From a virus, in IMG/VR virus record IMGVR_UViG_3300035670_000008, positions 152,564 to 216,563 of that record: a stretch of DNA of 64,000 nucleotides; one strand, given 5' to 3'. The position numbers and the translations under genes are program-made. Positions 55,129 to 61,705 of the stretch are shown here, piece after piece (within the stretch, counting starts at the first letter, position 1; every line of letters begins with the position of its first letter). Under the pieces are notes generated by a model. That model was not told the origin of the DNA and did not search any database. It saw nothing but the letters and a program-made list of their open reading frames with translations.

Positions 55129-55160
55129 AGACGTATGGAAGGTCTATTGTTATTTTAGCT

Positions 55161-55559
55161 TTAATTAGATTTAGCTTCTAGTATTTTAGTGGCTTTTGCA
55201 GCTAGCTTCTCAAAGACCTCCGCGGGGAGACTTTCTTGGCAGACAATCATAAAGACTTTACGGAACTCTTTAGTGCTGCTGTAAATAGCTGCGTTGGACC
55301 TTTTTCTTTCTCTTAGCCGTCTTTCCTTTTCGAGTTGCACCCGCTTAAGGCTGGAAATCCGGTAGCGTTTCGCTGACTTTGCTCGGGCTTCCCATTCTTT
55401 GTCGTTCTGCCCTCTTACTTCAGCGTATTCCAGGTGTGTATTGATGGTAGCTATCTCTTCGTGTAGCTGCAGTTCTAAGTCCTCCAGCTCCTCTTCTGAT
55501 AGCTCTTGAGTGTTTAATGTGTTAGGGGGCTGTTTTGACAGTCCACTTAAGTTATCCAT
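55161..55559 (-). CDS. Coiled-coil protein of unknown function
   Basis: A 132-residue protein that is almost all helix, with heptad-like charged repeats (ELSEEELEDLELQLHEEIA, then KRVQLEKERRLRERKRS) and a short globular end (KEFRKVFMIVCQESLPAEVF). No family is recognised. It starts 8 nt inside the end of the Api92-like gene, so the two are coupled, and it is the last protein gene before the tmRNA array, which may share its transcript. Confidence 0.7.
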   Translation of the reverse strand: MDNLSGLSKQPPNTLNTQELSEEELEDLELQLHEEIATINTHLEYAEVRGQNDKEWEARAKSAKRYRISSLKRVQLEKERRLRERKRSNAAIYSSTKEFRKVFMIVCQESLPAEVFEKLAAKATKILEAKSN

Positions 55560-56160
55560 GGGTTTTAAGGTGGTCTAAGAACAAAGCTAAGCAGCTAACT
55601 AAGTCTTCTAGTCCCTTAGCAAGCTTACTGTCTAACGCCTCTTCGATGGCTTCTCTTTCAACTTCACACCACAAGTCTTCTACCTGACGGTACAACTTAT
55701 CATCGTCAGATACTATGTAGGACTCGTATAATTTTGGATGGTTACTCTTTAACCACTCGTCCTTGATAGTTGAGTATTCTTCTTCTACTTCTTTAACGAG
55801 TCCGTTTCTATACACTGCTTTGCCGGTGAAGTCGCATCCAGGTTCGTCGTAGGTGAGTACAATAACAGCGTCAGGGAATTGTTTAGAGATAGCGTTAAAC
55901 CCTGCTGAAGGAGGCGACCAGGGAGTCCAACAGGATATCTCTACACAGTCGTCGCTGCTGGAGTAAGTGGGTTCTTGCAAGTCCCATTTAGTCCCCCAAT
56001 TATCATAACGCCAGTCGACAGTATCTTCTCTGGGCGGCGGCACGAAGATGCTTAGTAACCCAAAATCTTCTTTATAGTTTTTGAGGATGCTATCAAACGT
56101 GCGTTTCTGCTCGGCAGTTAGGTTGTAGATGCGGATGGAGTTGTTGCAATAGTTAGGCAT
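55552..56160 (-). CDS. Api92-like (DUF1281-type) phage protein
   Basis: A 202-residue protein that starts with MPNYCNNSIRIYNL and continues with FGLLSIFVPPPRE, DNWGTKWDLQEPTY, EISCWTPWSPPSAGFNAIS and YDEPGCDFTGKAVYRNG. This is the ferredoxin-like domain of Api92/DUF1281 proteins, common in phages and plasmids, in which NWGTKWD and TxWSPP are the most conserved parts. Its molecular role is not established. The C-terminal 70 residues are a helical acidic extension. It has no Shine-Dalgarno site and is separated from the upstream gene by 4 nt. Confidence 0.8.
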   Translation of the reverse strand: MPNYCNNSIRIYNLTAEQKRTFDSILKNYKEDFGLLSIFVPPPREDTVDWRYDNWGTKWDLQEPTYSSSDDCVEISCWTPWSPPSAGFNAISKQFPDAVIVLTYDEPGCDFTGKAVYRNGLVKEVEEEYSTIKDEWLKSNHPKLYESYIVSDDDKLYRQVEDLWCEVEREAIEEALDSKLAKGLEDLVSCLALFLDHLKTHG

Positions 56161-56164
56161 TGCT

Positions 56165-56434
56165 CTAAGGTTTAATCACTTTATCTTTGTAAGTTTCCCA
56201 GTACTTTTTATCCATCTCTGAGTCGTTCAAAGCTGGGGGTTGGTAGAATCTAATGTCTTCCCCGCGGTCATTAGTAGTGTAGCCACCTAGGTGTGAAGTG
56301 TCCCTGGTCTTAACGTCTATTAAGTAAGGGCTACCGCAGCAGCCGCAGCCTTCAATAGCCACGCCATACTTTAGTGTCAGTTCCCGCAATCCTAATAGGA
56401 AGTTAATTTGATTTCGTTTTAGTTTTGAACTCAT
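56165..56434 (-). CDS. Small Cys-motif protein, 89 residues
   Basis: ATG at 56434 overlaps the upstream TGA (ATGA), which marks it as the start over longer open readings that run through the previous gene. The protein has a helix (LKRNQINFLLGLRELTLKYG) and then IEGCGCCGSPYL, a compact CxCC cluster that could bind a metal. Similar short phage proteins with a GxCGCCGSP motif exist, but I cannot assign a function. Confidence 0.65.
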   Translation of the reverse strand: MSSKLKRNQINFLLGLRELTLKYGVAIEGCGCCGSPYLIDVKTRDTSHLGGYTTNDRGEDIRFYQPPALNDSEMDKKYWETYKDKVIKP

Positions 56435-56883
56435 AGGTCGGTTAGCTCCAAAATGGCTTTGGCTATAGCCCGTGCGGTTTCGGTGTCCATTCCTATTAAC
56501 TTCTCTTTGGGGCGGTTTGGCTCGGCGTAGTAAATAGTAATTCCTTCTACTCCAACGTCTTGCCAAGCGTTGGTGATGATATGGCTCCACCCACGTTTGT
56601 TATTCAGCTCGATAGAGTGGGTGACCGTGATGTTATCGTTAGATTGTGACATAGGTTTAGGTTGGGTTAGCGTAGATAAGTTGGCTGGTTGGTAGCTACT
56701 GACTCCTTGGGAGTACCAGATGTACTTGGCATCTATCCACTGGTCGCCCAACTTGTAGCTAACTTTACCTTCGTAGTAGTCGTAGTCTATGTCCTGGATA
56801 GTGGCTATCTTGACGTAGTTTAAGTCGTCGGGGATTTGGTAGCACACAACCTCCCCGACTTTATATACAGGTGTTAGTTTCAT
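56431..56883 (-). CDS. Unknown protein, 150 residues
   Basis: ATG at 56883 overlaps the upstream TGA. The N-terminal half (about 1-70) looks like a small beta barrel (VYKVGEVVCYQIPDD, GKVSYKLGDQWIDAKYIWYS), the C-terminal half (from about 78) like a separate domain with HSIELNNKRGWSH and a final helix (ETARAIAKAILELTDL). An internal ATG at 56652 precedes that second domain, so a shorter product is possible. No family is recognised. Confidence 0.65.
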   Translation of the reverse strand: MKLTPVYKVGEVVCYQIPDDLNYVKIATIQDIDYDYYEGKVSYKLGDQWIDAKYIWYSQGVSSYQPANLSTLTQPKPMSQSNDNITVTHSIELNNKRGWSHIITNAWQDVGVEGITIYYAEPNRPKEKLIGMDTETARAIAKAILELTDL

Positions 56884-57092
56884 CTCTGTAGCTTCTGAAA
56901 GAGTTGCTTGAACTGGTCTGCAGTTAGAGTCAAAGGACTTATTGTCCCCTGTAGGTAAACGTTCCAAGTTTTGTCTAGGTTTCTTTTGGCACCGGCAAAC
57001 TTAAGCGCGTTGATAACACACACGACTTCGTTATCTTTGTCTGCTATAACAACCGGTACTACCAGCGGCTGGCTTTCTTCTATGGTAAACAT
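56880..57092 (-). CDS. Small unknown protein, 70 residues
   Basis: A compact alpha/beta protein (VVPVVIADKDNEVVCVINA, then a helix, ending in TADQFKQLFQKLQR). It stands between genes with a 4-nt overlap downstream and no gap upstream. Function unknown. Confidence 0.6.
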   Translation of the reverse strand: MFTIEESQPLVVPVVIADKDNEVVCVINALKFAGAKRNLDKTWNVYLQGTISPLTLTADQFKQLFQKLQR

Positions 57093-57317
57093 TTATGTCT
57101 CCTCGATAGCTACTAATACAGACGAGTTGAGCAGTTCGCACAGGGCCTCCAGCTCGTCATCCTGAGGGTTGGGGAAGGATTCAACCCACCATTCCCAATC
57201 AACGCTGGAGCGGTCGGCTTGGGCGTGGCGGAGCGCCGCTAACACAATAGCCACTTGGCGGTCGGTTAGCTGTGTAACCCAGGCTGTGTTGGAGATGGCG
57301 TTGATTTGGATTGGCAT
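57093..57317 (-). CDS. Small unknown protein, 74 residues
   Basis: Acidic and mostly helical (QLTDRQVAIVLAALRHAQ, DDELEALCELLNSS), with a Trp-rich middle (VDWEWWVESF). It begins inside the 3' end of the upstream gene with a 52-nt overlap in a different frame, longer than usual here, and ends next to the following gene. The helix pattern and codon use look real. Function unknown. Confidence 0.6.
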   Translation of the reverse strand: MPIQINAISNTAWVTQLTDRQVAIVLAALRHAQADRSSVDWEWWVESFPNPQDDELEALCELLNSSVLVAIEET

Positions 57318-57685
57318 GGTTGGTAGTGGTCAGTGAACACAACAGGACGTATCCATTCGACGTCGTTGGGTCGAAGGATAAAGTCTGGGTTCAATCCTAG
57401 CTTCTTAGCCATTGTTTTAGCATCGACAGTCAGCTGCTCGCTGTAGCTAAGGCTGTAGCCACTAATTTTGACGTGGGAGTACTGCGATTGAACGACTGCC
57501 TCTAATAACATCTTGGTCGTTCTGCCAGTGTTCCGCAGCAGATCTCTAATATCGCCGTACAGTATCTTTTCGGCTGCTTTAAGTGGGTTGGAGACATCTT
57601 GTATTTGTAGCTCCGCGTACTCGTCGAAAGGAAGTAACCCTAAACGCTCGCGGGCTTCGTCAAAGGTTAGAAGTTTACTATTCAT
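57266..57685 (-). CDS. Unknown protein with P-loop-like GRTTK segment
   Basis: A 139-residue protein; ATG at 57685 (8-nt overlap with the upstream gene) is preferred to a longer reading from 57730. Residues about 48-75 read DIRDLLRNTGRTTKMLLEAV followed by a hydrophobic strand (HVKISGY), which resembles the GxGRTT P-loop seen in some phage ATPases. No Walker B is evident in the short remainder, so ATP binding is uncertain. It may be a truncated or derived form. Confidence 0.6.
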   Translation of the reverse strand: MNSKLLTFDEARERLGLLPFDEYAELQIQDVSNPLKAAEKILYGDIRDLLRNTGRTTKMLLEAVVQSQYSHVKISGYSLSYSEQLTVDAKTMAKKLGLNPDFILRPNDVEWIRPVVFTDHYQPCQSKSTPSPTQPGLHS

Positions 57686-57938
57686 CGTTGTCTGACTCGT
57701 GGTAGGTAGGCCCGCTATCCGTGGCATCAAAGAATCTCTTAACGGCGTCTTCCATAAGTTCCGTCTTTGTGATTTCTATTTTTGGCATTACTTCAAATTC
57801 CAGCGCGGTCAGTATACAGGCTTCCGCTTCTTCCTGCAGCTCCGCTTGGTTTTCTTCTGTGTTAGAGAGATTACTTGGCATCAGGAACTTTAGGGTAACT
57901 GCGTGCTGGTATTTGTAGGCTTCTGCTAAAGGTTGCAT
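57678..57938 (-). CDS. Small acidic unknown protein, 86 residues
   Basis: Strongly acidic, with one probable strand (HAVTLKFLMP) followed by helices (NQAELQEEAEACILTALEFE, TELMEDAVKRFFDA) and an acidic tail. It follows the tandem paralogue pair after 4 nt and overlaps the next gene by 8 nt. Function unknown; an inhibitor or DNA-mimic role would be speculation. Confidence 0.6.
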   Translation of the reverse strand: MQPLAEAYKYQHAVTLKFLMPSNLSNTEENQAELQEEAEACILTALEFEVMPKIEITKTELMEDAVKRFFDATDSGPTYHESDNDE

Positions 57939-57942
57939 TGGT

Positions 57943-58173
57943 TTACTCCCGGTAGCCGTTAACGATTTCTAGGAATGCGTCGGCATCCCCACCTATTCTT
58001 TCCGAGTATAGAAGGTCTCCCCCCGTCGGTATGTAGATTTCTACTCCACATTCCGTTTTCTTGATAAAGGCGTGGAGCTCTTCCAAGGTCTTTAACTCAA
58101 TAACTTCCCCTTCGTTGGGTAGGTCAGGTTTTTTTGCAACACTTGTGTTTGTGTATTGGATTATGTACTTCAT
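57943..58173 (-). CDS. Small protein, copy 2 of a tandem paralogue pair
   Basis: A 76-residue protein (MKYIIQYTN...LPNEGEVIELKTLEELHAF...VNGYRE) that is a paralogue of the next gene upstream. Shared features are M+YxIxYxN at the start, LPxEG, LKTxE in the middle and NGYRE at the end. The alignment sets the start at ATG 58173, 4 nt after the neighbour's stop, rather than at ATGs further upstream. Function unknown. Confidence 0.7.
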   Translation of the reverse strand: MKYIIQYTNTSVAKKPDLPNEGEVIELKTLEELHAFIKKTECGVEIYIPTGGDLLYSERIGGDADAFLEIVNGYRE

Positions 58174-58177
58174 GCTG

Positions 58178-58459
58178 TTACTCTCGGTATCCATTGTAGA
58201 CTTCAATCCAAGGCATCGATTCCCATTCTTCGGGTAAGCGTATACGGTGGCAGTCTTCTAACTCTTCGTCTGTGTGTAGATCATAAAGTTCAGTCCAACT
58301 GGGTCGGTACCCTTCTTCGTGGAGAATGACTTCATCTCCTACCCTTTTGACTAGAGCTTGAAAATCTTCTGCGGTCTTTAAGTAAACCATGGAGCCCTCC
58401 GGCGGAAGGCCCTGCTTTCTAGCCTCGTAGTTGTTGCTGTAGGTAATTAGATATCTCAT
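58178..58459 (-). CDS. Small protein, copy 1 of a tandem paralogue pair
   Basis: A 93-residue protein (MRYLITYSN...LPPEGSMVYLKTAEDFQAL...VYNGYRE), longer than its tandem copy by an internal acidic insert (SWTELYDLHTDEELEDCHRI). The fold starts with a strand, then a helix after LKTAED, so the pair may be a small ferredoxin-like unit. ATG follows AGAGGTAGC. Function unknown. Confidence 0.7.
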   Translation of the reverse strand: MRYLITYSNNYEARKQGLPPEGSMVYLKTAEDFQALVKRVGDEVILHEEGYRPSWTELYDLHTDEELEDCHRIRLPEEWESMPWIEVYNGYRE

Positions 58460-58519
58460 GCTACCTCTAAAAGTGAGTCCATGTTTTTTTACAGTCGGGG
58501 CAGTAGAGCCGTTGGGTAA

Positions 58520-59203
58520 TCACCAATTTTGGCTCTTTAAATAATCAGCTACTTCCACCTTGCGGCTGTCAGGTTGTTCTTCCCTGACTGCTCCGCAGCG
58601 GTCACACTTATCTTCTGTGTTGGGGTGTATGTAATTATGCTCACACTCACAATCCCAGTATTGAGAAGTAGTTTCGCACAGCGGGTAGAGGTTAGGTCTG
58701 TTGACTTTAACCCACTGTTCTAAAGCTGTAGCTCCTACTTTCATTAGGATTTCAACATCGTTGCCATTTAAGCTTTGACATACCGCGTGTTTGTAAAGCG
58801 GCTGCAACTCTTCCAAATGGACGTCTTCGCCTTTGATGAAGTAGTTTACTAAGTCTTTGCTTGTACCATCGTTCAGTAACTTTAGGATGTCGCTGTCTGT
58901 AGCGGCGTATTCCAACCAAAGGTTAATACTAATGTAAGTTACCTTTTGAAGGTCGGAGGTGAAACAAGTAGCCATTACATTTGGAACAGTCTTAGGCTGC
59001 AGCGGTGGCGCCGGTAGTTTTGTGTGTTTTACTAGGCTGTCTACCAACACAGTCAGTACTTCAACTGCCTGAGTCAAGTCCGACAGTTTGTCTTCAATCC
59101 GACGTCGGTTGGTATCGTCAACCCAACTATTTTCGTCCTGCGCGTGTCGAAGTCGCCTTAACTCTCTTTCGAGTATATCTATAGGGTCTTGTATGTGGTT
59201 CAT
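58520..59203 (-). CDS. Unknown protein with C-terminal zinc ribbon
   Basis: A 227-residue protein: an N-terminal helical coiled part (ILERELRRLRHAQDENSW, KLSDLTQAVEVLTVLVDSL), a central helical domain, and a C-terminal ribbon WDCECEHNYIHPNTEDKC then DRCGAVRE with CxC and CxxC pairs (about residues 183-207). Such ribbons bind zinc and often contact nucleic acid or protein. It starts 1 nt before the next gene upstream ends its spacing. No family name can be given. Confidence 0.65.
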   Translation of the reverse strand: MNHIQDPIDILERELRRLRHAQDENSWVDDTNRRRIEDKLSDLTQAVEVLTVLVDSLVKHTKLPAPPLQPKTVPNVMATCFTSDLQKVTYISINLWLEYAATDSDILKLLNDGTSKDLVNYFIKGEDVHLEELQPLYKHAVCQSLNGNDVEILMKVGATALEQWVKVNRPNLYPLCETTSQYWDCECEHNYIHPNTEDKCDRCGAVREEQPDSRKVEVADYLKSQNW

Positions 59204-59204
59204 G

Positions 59205-59414
59205 TCAATCCTCGGAATAAACGATAGGTGGACGTAGTTCTAATTTGCGGATATGCCCGGTGATGCGCTTCGACGTAGGCCCTGTAGCTACAACGGTACC
59301 TGGGCTAATTCCAACCCAGAAAGCGTGGATGCTCCGCACTTCTTCCAGTGCTTCTTTGAGCGCAGGCTCTGGTAGATCTTCTAGCAACGCTAGGATTTGT
59401 TCTTTCACTGACAT
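59205..59414 (-). CDS. Small unknown protein, 69 residues
   Basis: N-terminal helix (VKEQILALLEDLPEPALKEA) followed by a beta segment (PGTVVATGPTSKRITGHIRK). It overlaps the upstream gene by 10 nt and ends 1 nt before the zinc-ribbon gene. Function unknown. Confidence 0.6.
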   Translation of the reverse strand: MSVKEQILALLEDLPEPALKEALEEVRSIHAFWVGISPGTVVATGPTSKRITGHIRKLELRPPIVYSED

Positions 59415-59788
59415 ACAGGTACCTGCTGATTCAGGAAGCAGTAGATAGCTTCCTCTAGGTACTCAATAAAGTCTTCGTCACCATCGGCTGTCCAGGGGTC
59501 AAGGACGTTAACTTCTAGGCCACAGATTAGACTTGCTGCTGCAGCTACGAAGTAGGTGTCTATCTTGGTGCTATCAGATTCTTCCACTATGACCTTTAAC
59601 GTTAGGCAAGTCAGGGTGGAGTCTTCAAACATTAGGTCAACGCTAAGGATGTCACCCCACCAGGGGCAGCTGTTGTTAAGCAGCTTGCTGATAGCTTCCC
59701 GGTGGGCGGCGACGGCGGTGTGGTCTTGGTCAATAGCAGCTACTTGAATAGCTTTCAAGCCAGCGGCCACTTTGGTATATAGCTTCAT
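59405..59788 (-). CDS. Unknown protein, 127 residues
   Basis: Alpha/beta protein with a long first helix (VAAGLKAIQVAAIDQDHTAV) and an alternating strand region (TLTCLTLKVIVEE, DTYFVAAAASLICG). It contains no recognisable motif. It begins 6 nt after the stop of the tandem pair and overlaps the downstream gene by 10 nt. Confidence 0.6.
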   Translation of the reverse strand: MKLYTKVAAGLKAIQVAAIDQDHTAVAAHREAISKLLNNSCPWWGDILSVDLMFEDSTLTCLTLKVIVEESDSTKIDTYFVAAAASLICGLEVNVLDPWTADGDEDFIEYLEEAIYCFLNQQVPVCQ

Positions 59789-59794
59789 TCTTAT

Positions 59795-60028
59795 CTAGAG
59801 CGTCCTTAAATCGAATTGTTGGGCTGGCTCGATTTTAACGTCTTCAAGCCCCAAGACGCGCCTAACAGCTTCTATTAGATAGTCTTCGTAATGCTCGGTT
59901 AACTTATCGTTGAGCTCCGAAGCAATCTGTTCAAACTGCTCGTCGGTGATTAGGCTGGGGTCGTAGTTAAACGATTTCAGCTCGTCGTCATCTAATAGGA
60001 TGACCTTGAATGACCGGAGTTCTTTCAT
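59795..60028 (-). CDS. Small acidic protein, copy 2 of a second tandem pair
   Basis: A 77-residue protein paralogous to the next gene upstream: LDDDELKSFNYDPSLITDEQFEQIA here, LEDEDLLMLGYNPWAITDTQFEEIA there, then a shared helix ending YLIEAV/YIIEAV. It overlaps the upstream stop by 4 nt (ATGA). Function unknown. Confidence 0.7.
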   Translation of the reverse strand: MKELRSFKVILLDDDELKSFNYDPSLITDEQFEQIASELNDKLTEHYEDYLIEAVRRVLGLEDVKIEPAQQFDLRTL

Positions 60029-60228
60029 AGGCTTCGGGTTTCGACACTGGTGGCGTGGTCGACCGCTTCGATGATATATTCACCTAACACAGTGTCTAGC
60101 GCCTCGCTGATGTAGCGCGCAATTTCTTCAAACTGTGTGTCAGTGATAGCCCAAGGATTGTAGCCTAACATCAATAGGTCTTCGTCTTCTAAGTGGACGA
60201 TTGCTTTTGAACGAGGTGTAGTTGTCAT
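60025..60228 (-). CDS. Small acidic protein, copy 1 of a second tandem pair
   Basis: A 67-residue paralogue of the preceding entry, with the same L(D/E)DxxL...Y(D/N)P..ITDxQFE core. Start context is ATACTAACTATG, 2 nt after the stop of the Rho_N-like gene. Function unknown. Confidence 0.7.
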   Translation of the reverse strand: MTTTPRSKAIVHLEDEDLLMLGYNPWAITDTQFEEIARYISEALDTVLGEYIIEAVDHATSVETRSL

Positions 60229-60230
60229 AG

Positions 60231-60512
60231 TTAGTATGCTGCTTTGATTTGCTGTAGTAGCTCGGCGCGGGTCATACGACCGTAGTACTTAATTTTAACT
60301 TCCCGAGCCTTGACGCGTAGCTGCCGGATTGTTAGTGAGTCCAACGCTACTGTTTCTTTTTTGGCTTTCGCTTTGCTTTTTTCAGTCGCTTCATTGGGTA
60401 CGCTGGTTCCCAGTTGTGGACTCCCAGCGAACGCGGCGGGTGCTTTGTAGTGCTCTAGGATAATACCAATCACTAGAGCATAGAGAAGAATAGATACGAT
60501 TAGTTCTTGCAT
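60231..60512 (-). CDS. Membrane-anchored Rho_N/SAP-like small protein
   Basis: A 93-residue protein. Residues 3-21 (ELIVSILLYALVIGIILEH) form one membrane span at the N-terminus. A Lys/Ala-rich linker follows, and residues about 58-93 match the Rho N-terminal/SAP-like helix pair: LTIRQLRVKAREVKIKYYGR then MTRAELLQQI. This fold binds nucleic acid, so the protein could tether DNA or RNA at the membrane. It heads the - strand operon of small genes. A terminator-like hairpin sits 16-49 nt before its start codon. Confidence 0.65.
   Translation of the reverse strand: MQELIVSILLYALVIGIILEHYKAPAAFAGSPQLGTSVPNEATEKSKAKAKKETVALDSLTIRQLRVKAREVKIKYYGRMTRAELLQQIKAAY
60374..60392. repeat. 19-bp direct repeat, copy A
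   Basis: TGCTTTTTTCAGTCGCTTC lies inside the Rho_N-like gene, where its complement encodes part of the EATEKSKAKAKK linker. An identical copy is at 60641-60659 in the upstream leader. Confidence 0.8.
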
Positions 60513-60527
60513 ACTTAGTTAATAGTT

Positions 60528-60561
60528 AAAAAAAGAAAGGCTGGAGGTTGGGATTCCAGCC
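60528..60561 (-). terminator. Leader terminator/attenuator-like hairpin
   Basis: On the - strand GGCTGGA, a loop and TCCAGCC form a 7-bp stem followed by TTTCTTTTTTT. It lies upstream, not downstream, of the gene at 60231-60512, leaving only 15 nt before the start. Transcripts for that gene must read through it or start right beside it. Confidence 0.65.
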
Positions 60562-60594
60562 CATCGAAAGGAGGAGAACAACTGAACCGCCGAT

Positions 60595-60600
60595 ATTATA
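60595..60600 (-). promoter_or_regulatory. Candidate -10 box of the leader
   Basis: TATAAT on the - strand, about 35 nt upstream of the hairpin. A transcript from here would carry CUCCUCCUUU, which resembles the anti-Shine-Dalgarno end of 16S rRNA, and then reach the terminator-like hairpin. No good -35 is seen at 17 bp. Confidence 0.35.
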
Positions 60601-60640
60601 AGCCTCGGACGCGGGCCTGCTTTTCTGCTTGCCTTCCCTC

Positions 60641-60659
60641 TGCTTTTTTCAGTCGCTTC
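60641..60659. repeat. 19-bp direct repeat, copy B
   Basis: Identical to 60374-60392. It is in the intergenic region and the neighbouring - strand sequence codes for a Lys/Arg/Ala-rich stretch without a start codon, so it may be the remnant of a duplicated gene end. Confidence 0.75.
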
Positions 60660-60712
60660 TTGGCCTACCTAGGCTAAATGTAGAGATAGGTTCTATATAA
60701 ATATTTATTTAG

Positions 60713-61705
60713 ATGTCTACAATCACTGCAGTCGCTAGCGACGGTATTAGCTTAATTCACTTAGAAGGCACTGGGGAAGGGACGGTTCAAAGTCCGTTTA
60801 AACCCAAACACACGCTGCCTGATGGCGCGGCTACGGCTGCTGGTCAGAATGACATTATCGCTCAACTAACTGACCTTAACGAAGCTCTGGGGGCTACCCT
60901 AACAGTTGACACTACGCTAGAGCCCCTTACTGATGCTCAACTCCGGGCACAGCCGGTTCCGGTCACAGGTACAGTTACCTTAGATTCTTCCAGTCTGACT
61001 GCTCTAGAAAACATTACTGTAACGGTCGGGGCAGCGGTTGAGATTAATAACGATGCTGGTAACCCTATCCCGGCTAGCGTGGCTACACTGCCGTTGCCGG
61101 ATGGTGCTGCTACCGCAGCTAACCAAGCTACTATCATTGGGCACATTGACGGTATTGAAACGCTGCTCGGTGGGACTTTAACAGTTTCTACTGGGCTGAC
61201 GCCTCTTACAGACGCACAGCTGCGGGCAGAGCCAGTTTCTGTTAGCGCTACGGTTGGACAGCTGCCGGCTTCCTTAGGACAAAAGGTTAAAGCTGAAAGC
61301 ACTTCAGTGGTGTTAGCTTCTGACAGCGACCTTAACTTAACCTTTGACTCTACAGCGTTTACGTTTAGAGATACGGGTCTATCCAATACAGCTGTTGCGA
61401 TTAAGTCCGCCGCTGGAGATATCTTAGGTTGGAATTTCATCAACCCCAATACTGTACCGGTCTATATCAAGTTCTATAACGTCGCCGCTGGCTCTGTAGT
61501 TGTAGGTACGACGGCTCCCTTTGCAGTTCTATTTGTGCCGAAAGGGGACGCTACATCCCCTGGAGTTGTATACGAAAAGGTGGATGTTACTTCTGCTGCT
61601 TATAAGCTAAGCACAGCAATCTCCGTAGCTGTGGTAACTGGGTTAGCTGATAACTCAACCACTGCACCAGCTACTGCTATTTATAGCGAGGTCTTCTACC
61701 GATGA
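60713..61705 (+). CDS. Virion-type repeat protein (LPDGAATAANQ repeats)
   Basis: A 330-residue protein with two copies of a motif common in phage virion proteins: LPDGAATAAGQNDIIAQL (about 36) and LPDGAATAANQATIIGHI (about 126), each followed by L(E/T)PLTDAQLRA.PV. The C-terminal half (about 200-330) is a beta domain (FRDTGLSNTAVAIKSAAG, GWNFINPNTVPVYIKFYNVA). Such proteins decorate capsids or tails or cap fibres. It opens a short + strand cassette inside the - strand region. The start is preceded by the AT-rich TATATAAATATTTATTTAG with no Shine-Dalgarno site. Confidence 0.65.
   Translation: MSTITAVASDGISLIHLEGTGEGTVQSPFKPKHTLPDGAATAAGQNDIIAQLTDLNEALGATLTVDTTLEPLTDAQLRAQPVPVTGTVTLDSSSLTALENITVTVGAAVEINNDAGNPIPASVATLPLPDGAATAANQATIIGHIDGIETLLGGTLTVSTGLTPLTDAQLRAEPVSVSATVGQLPASLGQKVKAESTSVVLASDSDLNLTFDSTAFTFRDTGLSNTAVAIKSAAGDILGWNFINPNTVPVYIKFYNVAAGSVVVGTTAPFAVLFVPKGDATSPGVVYEKVDVTSAAYKLSTAISVAVVTGLADNSTTAPATAIYSEVFYR

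Noticed and set aside
60690-60712. TATAAATA upstream of the + strand cassette as a T4-type late promoter
   Set aside because: The octamer matches, but it lies only 9 nt from the start codon in a generally AT-rich stretch, and I see no other copies before structural genes in the window.
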